Below, in pieces: positions 52,239 to 61,349 of a DNA stretch of 64,000 bases; positions within the stretch are counted from its first letter, which is position 1; each line of letters starts with the position of its first letter. The stretch spans positions 372,001 through 436,000 of the forward strand of contig NZ_CP092104.1 in assembly GCF_016918765.2 (NCBI RefSeq), given 5' to 3'. Both the position numbers and the translations under genes were made by a program. This stretch comes from Flagellatimonas centrodinii. Its GTDB lineage: Bacteria; Pseudomonadota; Gammaproteobacteria; Nevskiales; Nevskiaceae. The notes beneath the pieces were generated by a model. The model was not told the origin of the DNA. It did no database searches and was given only the letters and a program-made list of their open reading frames with translations.

Positions 52239-53210
52239 ATGAATACCGAAACCCTTCCACCCACCGTCGACCTCGGCGACGGCATCACCTGCATCGACAC
52301 CCTCCAGGGCCGCGCCGGCATGGCCTGCTGCTACCTGCTGCAGCGCGGTCAGGATCTGGCGTTCATCGAGGCCGGGACCGCACATGGGGTCCCCCGCCTG
52401 TTGGCGCTGCTGAGACAGCGCGGACTGTCGCGCGAGCAGGTGCGCTACGTGATTCCCACCCATGTCCACCTCGACCACGCCGGCGGTGCCGGCAGCCTGA
52501 TGGCGGCCCTGCCGGCGGCACAGCTGGTGGCGCATCCGCGCGGCGCCCGACATCTGATCGATCCGTCGAAACTGATCGCCGGCGCCACCGCGGTCTACGG
52601 CGAGGCCTTCGTGCAGGCGCAATATGGCGAAATCCTGCCGATTCCCGCCTCGCGGGTGATCGAAGCGGCCGATGGCCACGAGATCCGGCTCGGCGACGAT
52701 GTCTTGCGTTTCTTCGACAGCCCGGGCCACGCGCGTCATCATTTCTGCGTCTTCGATCCCCTGAGCCAGGGCTTCTTCACGGGCGACACCTTCGGCCTGA
52801 GTTACCGCGAGTTCGATACGGCCCGCGGCCCCTTCCTGATCCCCACCACCACCCCGGTGCAGTTCGAGCCCGAGGCCTGGCATGCCACGCTCGACCGCCT
52901 GTTGGCGGCGGAGCCGCGGCAGATGTTCCTCACCCACTATGGCCGTGTCCGCAACGTCAAAGCACTGGCCGCCACCTTGCGGCAGGGCATCGATGACTAT
53001 GTCCGCATCGCTGGCACGCTGACCACCGCCGCCGACCGCCACACGCAACTGCGTGAGGCCATCACCACCCTGGCGCTGCAGCAGCTGCAGGCCCACGGAT
53101 GCACCCTCGATACGTCCACCCAACGCGACCTGCTGTCGACTGACATGGAGCTGAATGCCCAGGGGCTGGGCGTCTGGCTTGATCAGACCAACGGCCGGTC
53201 GGGCGCTTGA
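52239..53210 (+). CDS. MBL-fold metallohydrolase
   Basis: 323 aa. Metallo-beta-lactamase motifs: THVHLDHAGGAGSL (HxHxDH), FFDSPGHARHHFCVFD, FFTGDTFGLSYREF and FLTHYGRVRN with a final histidine. Binuclear zinc site complete. Members include glyoxalase-like and thiol-handling enzymes; the RVRNVKALAATLRQGI tail is of a subgroup without known substrate. Starts 29 bp after rnd. Confidence 0.9.
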   Translation: MNTETLPPTVDLGDGITCIDTLQGRAGMACCYLLQRGQDLAFIEAGTAHGVPRLLALLRQRGLSREQVRYVIPTHVHLDHAGGAGSLMAALPAAQLVAHPRGARHLIDPSKLIAGATAVYGEAFVQAQYGEILPIPASRVIEAADGHEIRLGDDVLRFFDSPGHARHHFCVFDPLSQGFFTGDTFGLSYREFDTARGPFLIPTTTPVQFEPEAWHATLDRLLAAEPRQMFLTHYGRVRNVKALAATLRQGIDDYVRIAGTLTTAADRHTQLREAITTLALQQLQAHGCTLDTSTQRDLLSTDMELNAQGLGVWLDQTNGRSGA

Positions 53211-53266
53211 CGGCCGCAAAGCCCCGACCCACTATCGATCATCCGTTCAGGCAATAAGGGACCACC

Positions 53267-55003
53267 TTGGCCATCAGCACGCAGACCCCGGCATCCGGCT
53301 TCCTCGGTGGGTTGGCACGGCGCCTCGCCGCCGACCAGCTGTTGACCGAGCAGCAGGCCCGCGACCTGCAGCAGAAGGCCCTCAAGGAGCAACGCCCCTT
53401 CGCCACCATGGTGGTGGAGAGCAAGCTGGTGAGCGCCGCTGCGCTGGCGGAGTCCGCCAGCCTCGAGTTCGGCGTGCCGCTGATGGACCTGTCGGCGGTG
53501 GAAATGGACCGCGCGCTGATTCAACAGCTCAGCGAAAAAATTCTTCGCAAGGCGCACGCCCTGCCCATCTACTCACGTGGCAAAAAGATGTTCATCGCGG
53601 TCTCCGACCCGATGAACGTCCAGGCCCTGGATGACATCAAGTTCGCTACCGGGCATGCCACCGAGGCGGTGCTGGTGGAAGAGGACAAGCTGGCACGGGC
53701 ACTGGAACAGGCGCTGACGGTGCTGCAGCAGGCTGACATGTCGGTGGCCGACGGCGACCTCGAGAACCTCGAGATTTCCGACGAGGACGAGCATGCTGGC
53801 AGCGGCAACGATGTCTCCCGCGATGGCGCCGATGACGCGCCGATCGTGCGCTTCGTCAACAAGGTGATGGTCGACGCCATCAACCAGGGCGCGTCCGATA
53901 TCCACTTCGAGCCCTACGAGAAGTTCTATCGCATCCGCTACCGCAAGGACGGCGAGCTCAAGACCATCGCCCAGCCGCCGGTCAGCCAGGGGCACCGTCT
54001 GGCCGCCCGCATCAAGGTGATGAGCCGCATGGACCTCGCCGAACGGCGGGTGCCGCAGGACGGCCGCATCAAGCTCAACCTGTCGAAGACCAAGGCAATC
54101 GACTTTCGTGTCTCGACCTGCCCGACGCTGTTCGGCGAAAAGATCTGCGCCCGTATCCTTGATCCCTCGTCGGCCCAGCTCGGAATCGATGCTCTGGGCT
54201 ACGAACAGGAACAGAAGGAAGCCTACCTGCGGTCGCTGCAGCAGCCCCAGGGGATGATTCTGGTGACCGGGCCGACCGGCTCGGGGAAGACGGTGTCGCT
54301 CTACACCGGCCTCAATATCCTCAACACCGACGACATCAACATCTCGACCGCCGAAGACCCGGCGGAAATCAACCTGCCGGGCGTCAATCAGGTCAACGTC
54401 AATCCGAAACAGGGGCTGACCTTCGCCGCGGCCCTGAAGGCCTTTCTGCGACAGGACCCTGACGTCATCATGGTGGGGGAAATTCGCGACCTGGAAACCG
54501 CCGAGATCGCCATCAAGGCGGCGCAGACCGGTCACCTGGTGTTGTCGACCCTGCACACCAATGACGCGCCGCAAACCATCGTCCGCCTGATGAACATGGG
54601 GGTGCCGGCCTACAACCTGGCATCGACACTGTCGCTGATCATCGCCCAGCGGCTGGCACGACGCCTGTGCAAACACTGCAAGCGCCCGGCCAATATCCCG
54701 CGCCCGGAGCTGCTGAAACAGGGCTTCACCGAGGCCCAGATCGACAGCCCGGATTTCGCCCCGCATGAGGCGGTTGGCTGCGACCAGTGCGACAACGGCT
54801 ACAAGGGCCGGACCGGGATCTACCAGGTGATGCCGTTTTCCGACGCCATGGGCCGCATCATCATGGAAGGCGGCAACGCCCGCGACATCACCGAGCAGGC
54901 CAAGACCGAAGGGATCATGGATCTGCGCCAGTCGGCCCTGAAAAAGGTCCGTGACGGCCAGATCGACCTGATTCAGGCCAATGCCTGCACCGTCGGCGAC
55001 TGA
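53267..55003 (+). CDS. pilB: Type IV pilus assembly ATPase
   Basis: 578 aa. The start is TTG at 53267, backed by AAGGGA six bases before; no in-frame ATG gives the family N terminus MAISTQTPASGFLGGLAR-like. N-terminal MshEN domain, then GSPII_E ATPase: Walker A GPTGSGKTVSLY, Asp box, Walker B DPDVIMVGEIRD, His box HLVLSTLHTNDAPQTIVRL, and a tetracysteine zinc site (CKHCKRP..CDQC). Drives pilus extension. First of a pilB-pilC-pilD-coaE-zapD-yacG run. Confidence 0.96.
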   Translation: MAISTQTPASGFLGGLARRLAADQLLTEQQARDLQQKALKEQRPFATMVVESKLVSAAALAESASLEFGVPLMDLSAVEMDRALIQQLSEKILRKAHALPIYSRGKKMFIAVSDPMNVQALDDIKFATGHATEAVLVEEDKLARALEQALTVLQQADMSVADGDLENLEISDEDEHAGSGNDVSRDGADDAPIVRFVNKVMVDAINQGASDIHFEPYEKFYRIRYRKDGELKTIAQPPVSQGHRLAARIKVMSRMDLAERRVPQDGRIKLNLSKTKAIDFRVSTCPTLFGEKICARILDPSSAQLGIDALGYEQEQKEAYLRSLQQPQGMILVTGPTGSGKTVSLYTGLNILNTDDINISTAEDPAEINLPGVNQVNVNPKQGLTFAAALKAFLRQDPDVIMVGEIRDLETAEIAIKAAQTGHLVLSTLHTNDAPQTIVRLMNMGVPAYNLASTLSLIIAQRLARRLCKHCKRPANIPRPELLKQGFTEAQIDSPDFAPHEAVGCDQCDNGYKGRTGIYQVMPFSDAMGRIIMEGGNARDITEQAKTEGIMDLRQSALKKVRDGQIDLIQANACTVGD

Positions 55004-55064
55004 CGGACTCGCGCCGCCGGACTACACTCCGACCTGAACCCTCACGCGCACCAAGACAAGCACC

Positions 55065-56282
55065 ATGGCGACTGCCGCAGTCAAGGAGTATCCCTTCAAG
55101 TGGGAAGGGGTCGACAAGAAGGGCAACCGGATCAAGGGCCAGTCGATCGGCCCCAATGCCGACCACATCAAACTCTATCTGCGCAAACAGGGGATCAACC
55201 CGATCGCCGTGCGCAAGGCCTCGACCCTGTTTTCCAAGGGCAAGGGGACCATCGAATCGATCGATATCGCTGTGTTCAGTCGGCAGATGTCGACCATGCT
55301 GTCGTCCGGCGTACCGCTGGTGCAGGCGCTGGAGATCATCGGCCGTGGCCACGACAAGCCGGCCATGGGCGAGATGATCATGGGCATCAAGACCCATATC
55401 GAGGGTGGCTCTTCGTTCTCCGAAGCGCTCGGCAAGTACCCGCTGTACTTCGACGATCTGTTCGTCAATCTGGTGGATGCCGGTGAACGGTCGGGCGCGC
55501 TGGAAACCCTGCTCGACAAGATCGCCACCTACAAGGAAAAGACCGAAGCACTGAAAAAGAAGGTGAAGAAGGCGCTGACCTACCCGATCGCGGTACTGGT
55601 GGTGGCCTTCATCGTCACCGGCATCCTGCTTTACTTCGTTGTGCCGCAGTTCCAGGACCTCTTCCAGGGCTTTGGCGCCGACCTGCCGGCCTTCACCCAG
55701 ATGGTGATCAACCTGTCGAAATGGATGCAGGCTAACGGCATCCAGATGGTCTTTGTCATCGGCGCATCGATTGCCGGCTTCATCGCCCTGAAGAAACGTT
55801 CGGAGAAGTTCCGCCGCATTCTCGACCGGGTATCGCTGAAGATTCCCATCGTTGGCGACATTCTCCACAAGTCGGCCGTGGCGCGGTTTGCCCGCACGCT
55901 GTCGACCATGTTCGCCGCCGGGGTGCCGCTGGTGGAAGCGATGGATTCGGTGGCCAAGGCCGCTGGCAACATCGTTTACACCGAAGCCATCCACACCATG
56001 CGGGACCAGGTGGCCACCGGCCAACAGCTGCAGCTGACCATGGAGCAGTCGGGCATGTTCCCCAACATGGCGACACAGATGGTCGCGATCGGCGAGGAAT
56101 CGGGCTCGCTCGACGCCATGTGCGCCAAGGTGGCGGACTTCTATGAAGCCGAGGTGGACAACCTGGTCGACAACCTGACGGCGCTGATGGAGCCCTTCAT
56201 CATGTCGGTGCTCGGCGTCCTGGTCGGCGGCCTGGTGGTGGCCATGTACCTGCCGATCTTCAAGATGGGTCAGGCGATCTAG
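55065..56282 (+). CDS. pilC: Type IV pilus inner-membrane platform protein
   Basis: 405 aa, two T2SSF domains (about 70-195 and 275-397). Signatures FSRQMSTMLSSGVPLVQALE and FARTLSTMFAAGVPLVEAMD; three membrane helices (TYPIAVLVVAFIVTGILLYF, VFVIGASIAGFIAL, FIMSVLGVLVGGLVVAMYLP). Its TAG shares the G with the pilD GTG start. No pilA lies next to it in this window. Confidence 0.96.
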   Translation: MATAAVKEYPFKWEGVDKKGNRIKGQSIGPNADHIKLYLRKQGINPIAVRKASTLFSKGKGTIESIDIAVFSRQMSTMLSSGVPLVQALEIIGRGHDKPAMGEMIMGIKTHIEGGSSFSEALGKYPLYFDDLFVNLVDAGERSGALETLLDKIATYKEKTEALKKKVKKALTYPIAVLVVAFIVTGILLYFVVPQFQDLFQGFGADLPAFTQMVINLSKWMQANGIQMVFVIGASIAGFIALKKRSEKFRRILDRVSLKIPIVGDILHKSAVARFARTLSTMFAAGVPLVEAMDSVAKAAGNIVYTEAIHTMRDQVATGQQLQLTMEQSGMFPNMATQMVAIGEESGSLDAMCAKVADFYEAEVDNLVDNLTALMEPFIMSVLGVLVGGLVVAMYLPIFKMGQAI

Positions 56283-57151
56283 TGTCGCCACTGGTCGAGC
56301 TGCTGGCCGGCAACCTCGGCCTGCTGATCACATTGACGCTGGTGCTCGGCCTGCTGGTCGGCAGCTTTCTCAATGTGGTCGCCCTGCGGTTGCCGGCGAT
56401 GATGGAGCGAGACTGGCGAATCGAGGCCCGTCAGATTCTGGAACTACCCGCCGAGGCCGAGCCACCGCTGTCGCTCACCCAACCGCCGTCGACCTGCCCG
56501 CAGTGCCGCCAGCGTATCCGCCCCTGGCACAACATTCCGGTGATCGGCTGGCTATGGTTGCGGGGACGCTGTGCCGATTGCGCCGCGCCCATCTCACCGC
56601 AATACCCGCTGGTGGAGCTGGCCTGCGGGCTGCTGTCGGCCGCCTGTGCCTGGCGCTTCGGCTGGGGCCCCGAACTGGCGGCGGCGCTGGTGTTGACCTG
56701 GAGCCTGCTGGTGCTGGCCGTCATTGACGCCCGCACCACCCTGCTGCCGGACAGCATCACCCTGCCGCTGCTGTGGGCCGGTCTGCTGTTGGCACTGGTG
56801 CCGCTGCAGGCCTCGCTGTCGTCGGCGGTCATCGGCGCGGCGGCCGGCTACCTCAGCCTGTGGTCGGTGTACTGGGCGTTCAAACTGCTGACCGGCAAGG
56901 AAGGCATGGGTTACGGCGACTTCAAGCTGTTCGCCGCCCTCGGTGCCTGGCTGGGGTGGCAGCAACTGCTGCTGATCATCCTGCTGTCGTCGGTGGTCGG
57001 GGCGGTGGTGGGCATCGGCCTGATCCTCGCCCGCAATCGTGGCCGCGATCTCCAGATTCCGTTTGGTCCCTATCTCGCCGCAGCGGGCTGGATCGCCCTG
57101 GTGGCGGGGGACACCATCACCGCCGCCTATCTGCGTAGCGCCGGCCTGTGA
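56282..57151 (+). CDS. pilD: Prepilin peptidase / N-methyltransferase
   Basis: 289 aa, GTG start at 56282 overlapping the pilC stop by one base. Zinc-type CPQCRQRIRPWHN and CADCAAP (two CxxC) near 75-107; catalytic aspartates in VIDARTTLLPDSITLPLLW and GKEGMGYGDFKLFAALGAWLG (GxGD). Seven to eight membrane helices. Cleaves and methylates type IV prepilins and type II secretion pseudopilins. Its TGA overlaps coaE (GTGA). Confidence 0.96.
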   Translation: MSPLVELLAGNLGLLITLTLVLGLLVGSFLNVVALRLPAMMERDWRIEARQILELPAEAEPPLSLTQPPSTCPQCRQRIRPWHNIPVIGWLWLRGRCADCAAPISPQYPLVELACGLLSAACAWRFGWGPELAAALVLTWSLLVLAVIDARTTLLPDSITLPLLWAGLLLALVPLQASLSSAVIGAAAGYLSLWSVYWAFKLLTGKEGMGYGDFKLFAALGAWLGWQQLLLIILLSSVVGAVVGIGLILARNRGRDLQIPFGPYLAAAGWIALVAGDTITAAYLRSAGL

Positions 57152-57765
57152 GTGCGCTGACGCTGGGACTGACGGGCGGCATCGCCAGTGGCAAGTCGCT
57201 GGTGGAAGGCCTGCTGCGGGATCGCGGCGTGCCGGTACTGGATGCCGACCAGGTCTCCCGTGATGTGGTGAAGCCGGGAGAGCCGGCGCTTGCCAGCATC
57301 GCCGCGACGTTCGGCCCCGACATGCTGCAGGCCGACGGCAGCCTCGACCGCCGCCGCATGCGCGAGCACGTGTTCGCCAATCCCGAGGCCCGACGCCAGC
57401 TTGAGGCGCTGCTGCACCCGCTGATCGGGGCTCGCCTGCGGCAGTGGCGCGATGACCAGACCGCGCCCTACTGCGTACTGTCGGTGGCCATCCTGCTCGA
57501 AAGCCCGATGCGCCATCTGATCGACCGCATTGTCGTGGTGGATATCCCCGAGGCACTGCAGGTCGCCCGACTGGTCGTCCGGGACGGGATTGATGCCACC
57601 CTGGCCGGTCAGATGCTCGCCGCCCAGGCCCAACGCGAAACCCGGCTGGCAGCCGCTGACGACGTCATCGACAATAGCGGTAGCCGCGACGACACCGCCC
57701 GACAGATCGATGCCCTGCATCCGCACTGGCTGGCCATCGCGCAGCAACGCGCAGCCGCGGTTTGA
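57148..57765 (+). CDS. coaE: Dephospho-CoA kinase
   Basis: 205 aa, GTG start at 57148 overlapping pilD by four bases. P-loop GLTGGIASGKSLVEGLLRD; LDADQVSRDVVKPGEPAL (the DAD motif); RREHVF-type lid and VVVVDIPEALQVARLVVRD. Last step of coenzyme A synthesis. Gene order pilD-coaE-zapD-yacG is standard in gammaproteobacteria. Confidence 0.96.
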   Translation: MSALTLGLTGGIASGKSLVEGLLRDRGVPVLDADQVSRDVVKPGEPALASIAATFGPDMLQADGSLDRRRMREHVFANPEARRQLEALLHPLIGARLRQWRDDQTAPYCVLSVAILLESPMRHLIDRIVVVDIPEALQVARLVVRDGIDATLAGQMLAAQAQRETRLAAADDVIDNSGSRDDTARQIDALHPHWLAIAQQRAAAV

Positions 57766-57818
57766 AATGAACTGCGACACACTTCACAATCGGCGCGCAT
57801 TCTCATTATCGGGTTCGA

Positions 57819-58595
57819 GTGGCCGTTGCCGAAATCCCCGTCGTCTTTGAACAACCGCTGACGGAGCGCGTGCGGGTTTTCCTGCGCCTGGAATTCCTGT
57901 TCGGGCAGTACCGCCACCATCGCCGTGATGCCTCCGAGTACGGCACCCGCGCCACCCTGCATGTGCTGCTGGATATTCTGTCGGTGCTGTCGCGCTCTGA
58001 CCTGAAGAACGACATTCTCAAGGAACTGAGCGAGCAACATGCCGCGCTGACCCGTCTGGCCCAGCGTCCCGGTATCGATCCCGACTCACTGAAATCGGTC
58101 CTCGACGAACTCACCGCTGCGGTGAACGGCATGCAGCAACTGGCCACCCAGTTCGCCGGCAACCTGATGCGGGAGAACGATTTTCTCATCACCGTCGCCA
58201 ATCGCTACGGCATGCCGGGCGGCACCTGCGGGTTCGATCTGCCCACCCTGCACTACTGGCTGTCACAGTCCCGCGCCGGGCTCGAACGGGACCTCGACGC
58301 CTGGTCGGCCGACATGCGACCGTTCGAGCAGGCCATCCTGCTGTACCTGCGACTGCTGCGCCAGAGCCGGGAACCGGAAGCGGTGGTCGCCCAGCGCGGC
58401 ATGCATATTCACAATCCGCCGGGTGTCTGCCATCTGCTACGGGTCCATGTCCCGCGCTCGGTGTCGGCTTACCCGGAAATCAGCGCCAGCCGGCACCGGT
58501 TCAGCATCCGCTTCATGAGTGCGCGTGACATCAATGCGCGCAGCCAGCAGTTGATGGTGGATATCCCCTTCGACATGCAGTGCTGCGTGCTGTGA
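57819..58595 (+). CDS. zapD: Cell division protein ZapD
   Basis: 258 aa, GTG start at 57819. ZapD cross-links FtsZ filaments. Family features: FEQPLTERVRVFLRLEFLF near the start, RSDLKNDILKELSEQHAAL, ENDFLITVANRYGMPGGTCG, FDLPTLHYWLSQ and a C-terminal beta region ending FDMQCCVL. Stop overlaps yacG by four bases. Confidence 0.95.
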   Translation: MAVAEIPVVFEQPLTERVRVFLRLEFLFGQYRHHRRDASEYGTRATLHVLLDILSVLSRSDLKNDILKELSEQHAALTRLAQRPGIDPDSLKSVLDELTAAVNGMQQLATQFAGNLMRENDFLITVANRYGMPGGTCGFDLPTLHYWLSQSRAGLERDLDAWSADMRPFEQAILLYLRLLRQSREPEAVVAQRGMHIHNPPGVCHLLRVHVPRSVSAYPEISASRHRFSIRFMSARDINARSQQLMVDIPFDMQCCVL

Positions 58596-58795
58596 GCGCC
58601 ACCCCCACCCGCATCGGACGCTGCCCCCAGTGCAGCAAGGCCAGCCGCCTCGACGACCAGAATCGCTGGCGGCCGTTCTGCAGCGAACGCTGCAAGATGG
58701 TCGATCTCGGCGAATGGTTTGCCGAACGTCACGTGGTGCCCGGCGAGCCGATCGATCCCATGGCACCGCAGGGGGAGCCTGAGCGTTGGGAGTGA
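58592..58795 (+). CDS. yacG: DNA gyrase inhibitor YacG
   Basis: 67 aa from GTG 58592, chosen for its GTGA overlap with the zapD stop (a GTG four codons earlier is possible). Zinc ribbon: CPQCSK and CSERCKMVDLGEWF, the C-x2-C/C-x3-C of the family. Binds GyrB and blocks gyrase. Followed by a terminator. Confidence 0.94.
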   Translation: MSATPTRIGRCPQCSKASRLDDQNRWRPFCSERCKMVDLGEWFAERHVVPGEPIDPMAPQGEPERWE

Positions 58796-58797
58796 AG

Positions 58798-58823
58798 GGT
58801 GAGGGGTGAACCCCACCGTTTTT
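58798..58823 (+). terminator. Rho-independent terminator after yacG
   Basis: Stem GGTG-(A)-GGG with CCC-CACC, a five-base loop and five Ts (58819-58823), starting three bases after the yacG stop. It ends the pilB-yacG transcription run. A second perfect hairpin (GCGAGCA-C-TGCTCGC, 58824-58838) follows at once and could serve the opposite strand. Confidence 0.85.
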
Positions 58824-58969
58824 GCGAGCACTGCTCGCAGGTGGAGTTCACGACACGGCATGGATGCCGAGGCCGGAGTGGATTAGCGAAGTGACGGGTC
58901 GCCAGGATGGCCTGCGCTGAGGTGTATTGGCGGGACCATCCGAGGTCCAGTAGCCGCACTGCCAACCAG

Positions 58970-59010
58970 ACGAGATCGCCGCGTGGCTACGCCACTCGCG
59001 ATGACAGGGT
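58970..59010. repeat. Partial REP/MITE-like unit (right half)
   Basis: ACGAGATCGCCGCGTGG..CCACTCGCGATGACAG has the family's central AGAT(C/T)GCC core, a right hairpin (GTGGC-TAC-GCCAC) and the terminal GATGAC. Lies in the 269-bp gap between yacG and the convergent mutT/thiE gene; no left half and no tandem copies. Confidence 0.75.
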
Positions 59011-59064
59011 CTGCGTGCAGAGTGCTGAGAAGGGCGGTCGCTGTTACTCGGCACTGCTGCGCGG

Positions 59065-60033
59065 TCAGTGAGACCGCGGCCAGTAGGTCCGAATCCCGGC
59101 GATGCCCTGGGCGCCGGCGAGGCGGGCAGCGGCGTGATCGCGTTCTGCATCGAGACCGCCGATGGCGTAGGCCGGCCGGCCGGCAGCGCGGGCCAGCGCG
59201 GTGAACCCTTTCCAGCCCAGGGCAGCGACACCGGGATGCGATGGGGTGGAGGCGACATGGCCGATCACCACCGCATCTGCACCCAGCCCGGCCGCGATCA
59301 GCAGCTCGGCTTCGTTGTGCGCCGAGACCAGCAACCAGCGTCCACCGGCGGCGGCACGATCCGGCAACGTCGCCGCCGCACGGGCGCTCAGATGCAGGCT
59401 GGCCCCCGGACAGTCCGGCAGCACTTCAGGGCGGTCCACCACCGGCTGCAGACCGGCATCCTGCATGCGTGCCACCCAGGCCGGCGCGCTGGCGGCATAG
59501 GTGCCGGCGTCCCAATCCGGCTGCCGTAGCCGGACCAGACTGCCGGCCGGCATGCGGGGTAGCGGCAGGGAGACAAGCGCCCGCGGCATCTCCAGCGGCG
59601 GGGTCCAGGCGTAATGGATCGGCAGCCGAAGCGCATTGAGGATGGGGGCCACGGTGGGGAGTTGCGGCTGAAGGTCGAGCAGGGCATCCACCGGGCGCCA
59701 GGCCAGGGTCTGCCCTTCCCGTCCTCTGGGGCTGCCCGCCGCCACCCGGCAGCGGAAGGTCTGCAGCCGCACGCGGCGATCGCGATAGCCGTGCATGAAG
59801 TCGATCAGTGGCTCAATGTCGGTGATCTCGACATCCAGCTCCTCCCGCAGCTCACGCCGCAGGGCGGCCTCCGCGCCCTCAGCCGGTTCGATCTTGCCGC
59901 CGGGAAACTCCCAATAACCGGCCGCGATCTTGCCGGTCGGACGCTGGGCCATCAGCACCGCGCCAGCGTCATCGACCAGTACGCCACAGGCAACCTGAAT
60001 CAGCGGCAGCGCGGGGTCGCCCGCGACCGTCAC
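59065..60033 (-). CDS. Nudix hydrolase (MutT-like) fused to a ThiE-like domain
   Basis: 322 aa. N-terminal MutT domain (about 10-135) with the Nudix box GGKIEPAEGAEAALRRELRE-EL; predicted 8-oxo-dGTP clean-up. C-terminal half (about 140-320) is a thiamine-phosphate-synthase-like barrel with LLVSAHNEAELLIAAGLGAD, VVIGHVASTPSHPG and YAIGGLDAERDHAAARLAGAQGIAGI. Such MutT/ThiE fusions are common by argJ-secA in gammaproteobacteria; the ThiE part is not proven active. GTG start overlaps the argJ stop by four bases. Confidence 0.93.
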   Translation of the reverse strand: MTVAGDPALPLIQVACGVLVDDAGAVLMAQRPTGKIAAGYWEFPGGKIEPAEGAEAALRRELREELDVEITDIEPLIDFMHGYRDRRVRLQTFRCRVAAGSPRGREGQTLAWRPVDALLDLQPQLPTVAPILNALRLPIHYAWTPPLEMPRALVSLPLPRMPAGSLVRLRQPDWDAGTYAASAPAWVARMQDAGLQPVVDRPEVLPDCPGASLHLSARAAATLPDRAAAGGRWLLVSAHNEAELLIAAGLGADAVVIGHVASTPSHPGVAALGWKGFTALARAAGRPAYAIGGLDAERDHAAARLAGAQGIAGIRTYWPRSH

Positions 60034-61250
60034 GTTCGGTACTCGGCGTTGATCTTCACGTAGTCGTAGGAGAAATCGCAGGTCCAGCAGCGCAGCGATG
60101 CGCTGCCCCGCCCAAGCGCGATGCGGATGGTGTAGGCGTTGCGCGCCAGTACCGCCGCCCCCAGCGCCTCGACATAGTCGGGGTGCGGCTGCCCGCCCAC
60201 CAACAGCGGGACATCATCGAGCGCGATATCGATCCGCGCCGGGTCCAGCCCAGGCACGCCGGACTTCCCGATCGCCATCACCAGCCGGCCCCAGTTGGCA
60301 TCGCCGGCAAACAGCGCGGTCTTGACCAGTGGCGAATTCGCCACTGCCATGGCGACCTGCCGTGCCTCGGCGCGGTCGATGGCATCGGTCACCTCGACCG
60401 TGACGAAGCGCGTGGCCCCCTCACCGTCACGGGCGATTGCCTGGGCCAGGGTTTCACAAACCGACAGCATCGCCTCGGCAACGGCGTGGTAATCGGGGTC
60501 TTCGGCGTGCAGCGGCGCACCGCCCGCCTGGCCGGTGGCACAGACGATGAAACTGTCGTTGGTGGAGGTATCACCGTCGATGGTGACGCAATTGAAGCTG
60601 CGGTCGGCCAGCTCCTGCGTCAACGCCTGCAGCGCGGTGGCATCAAAGGCGGCATCGGTGGCGACAAACGCCAAGAGCGTCGCCATATTGGGGTAGATCA
60701 TTCCGACACCCTTGGCAATCCCGGTGACGGTGACCGGGCCCCGACCGGTGGTGATCTGCCGAGACACGCCCTTGGCGACGGTATCGGTGGTCATGATGGC
60801 TTCGGCCGCCAGGTTCCAGCCATCCGGTTGCGCCCGTGCCAAGGCCTCCGGGATGGCCGCCTGCATCCGCGCCACCGGCAGCCGTACGCCGATTACGCCA
60901 GTGGAAAACGGCAGCACCCGGTCCGATCCGGCTGCCAGCGCTGTGGCCACCGCGGCCGTGGTCGCCTCGGCATCGGCAAGGCCGGCGTCGCCGGTGGCAG
61001 CGTTGGCATTGCCACTGTTGACCAGCAGCGCACGGATATCAGAGCGGACGGCCAGACGCGCACGGCACAGCTGCACCGGCGCCGCAGCAAAGGCATTGCG
61101 GGTGAAAACCCCGGCCACCCGGCTGCCTTCTGCCAGCTCGATCACCAACAGGTCCTGACGCCCCGCCTTCTTGATTGCGGCCGAAGCGGTGCCGAGGCGT
61201 ACGCCCGGCACCGGCAACAGGGGTTCAGGGGGAGATAGATCGACCGCCAT
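60030..61250 (-). CDS. argJ: Bifunctional ornithine acetyltransferase / N-acetylglutamate synthase
   Basis: 406 aa from ATG 61250 (MAVDLSPPEPL); a longer frame adds nothing family-like. Autocleavage region GMIYPNMATLLAFVATDA, where Thr becomes the N-terminal nucleophile of the beta chain (ATLL instead of the common ATML). Other signatures: LLVNSGNANAATG, VLPFSTGVIG, NCVTIDGDTSTNDS, TALFAGDANWGRL. Recycles the acetyl group in arginine synthesis. Upstream of mutT/thiE, downstream of secA, all minus strand. Confidence 0.96.
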   Translation of the reverse strand: MAVDLSPPEPLLPVPGVRLGTASAAIKKAGRQDLLVIELAEGSRVAGVFTRNAFAAAPVQLCRARLAVRSDIRALLVNSGNANAATGDAGLADAEATTAAVATALAAGSDRVLPFSTGVIGVRLPVARMQAAIPEALARAQPDGWNLAAEAIMTTDTVAKGVSRQITTGRGPVTVTGIAKGVGMIYPNMATLLAFVATDAAFDATALQALTQELADRSFNCVTIDGDTSTNDSFIVCATGQAGGAPLHAEDPDYHAVAEAMLSVCETLAQAIARDGEGATRFVTVEVTDAIDRAEARQVAMAVANSPLVKTALFAGDANWGRLVMAIGKSGVPGLDPARIDIALDDVPLLVGGQPHPDYVEALGAAVLARNAYTIRIALGRGSASLRCWTCDFSYDYVKINAEYRT

Positions 61251-61349
61251 GCCGCACCTCGCGAAACCGGACAGGCCGCGAAGCTTAGGGAAAAGTGGCG
61301 CGGGGCGAAAGCCAGCGACACCTGGCCGTCGCCGCGCCTGCAACGAGGT

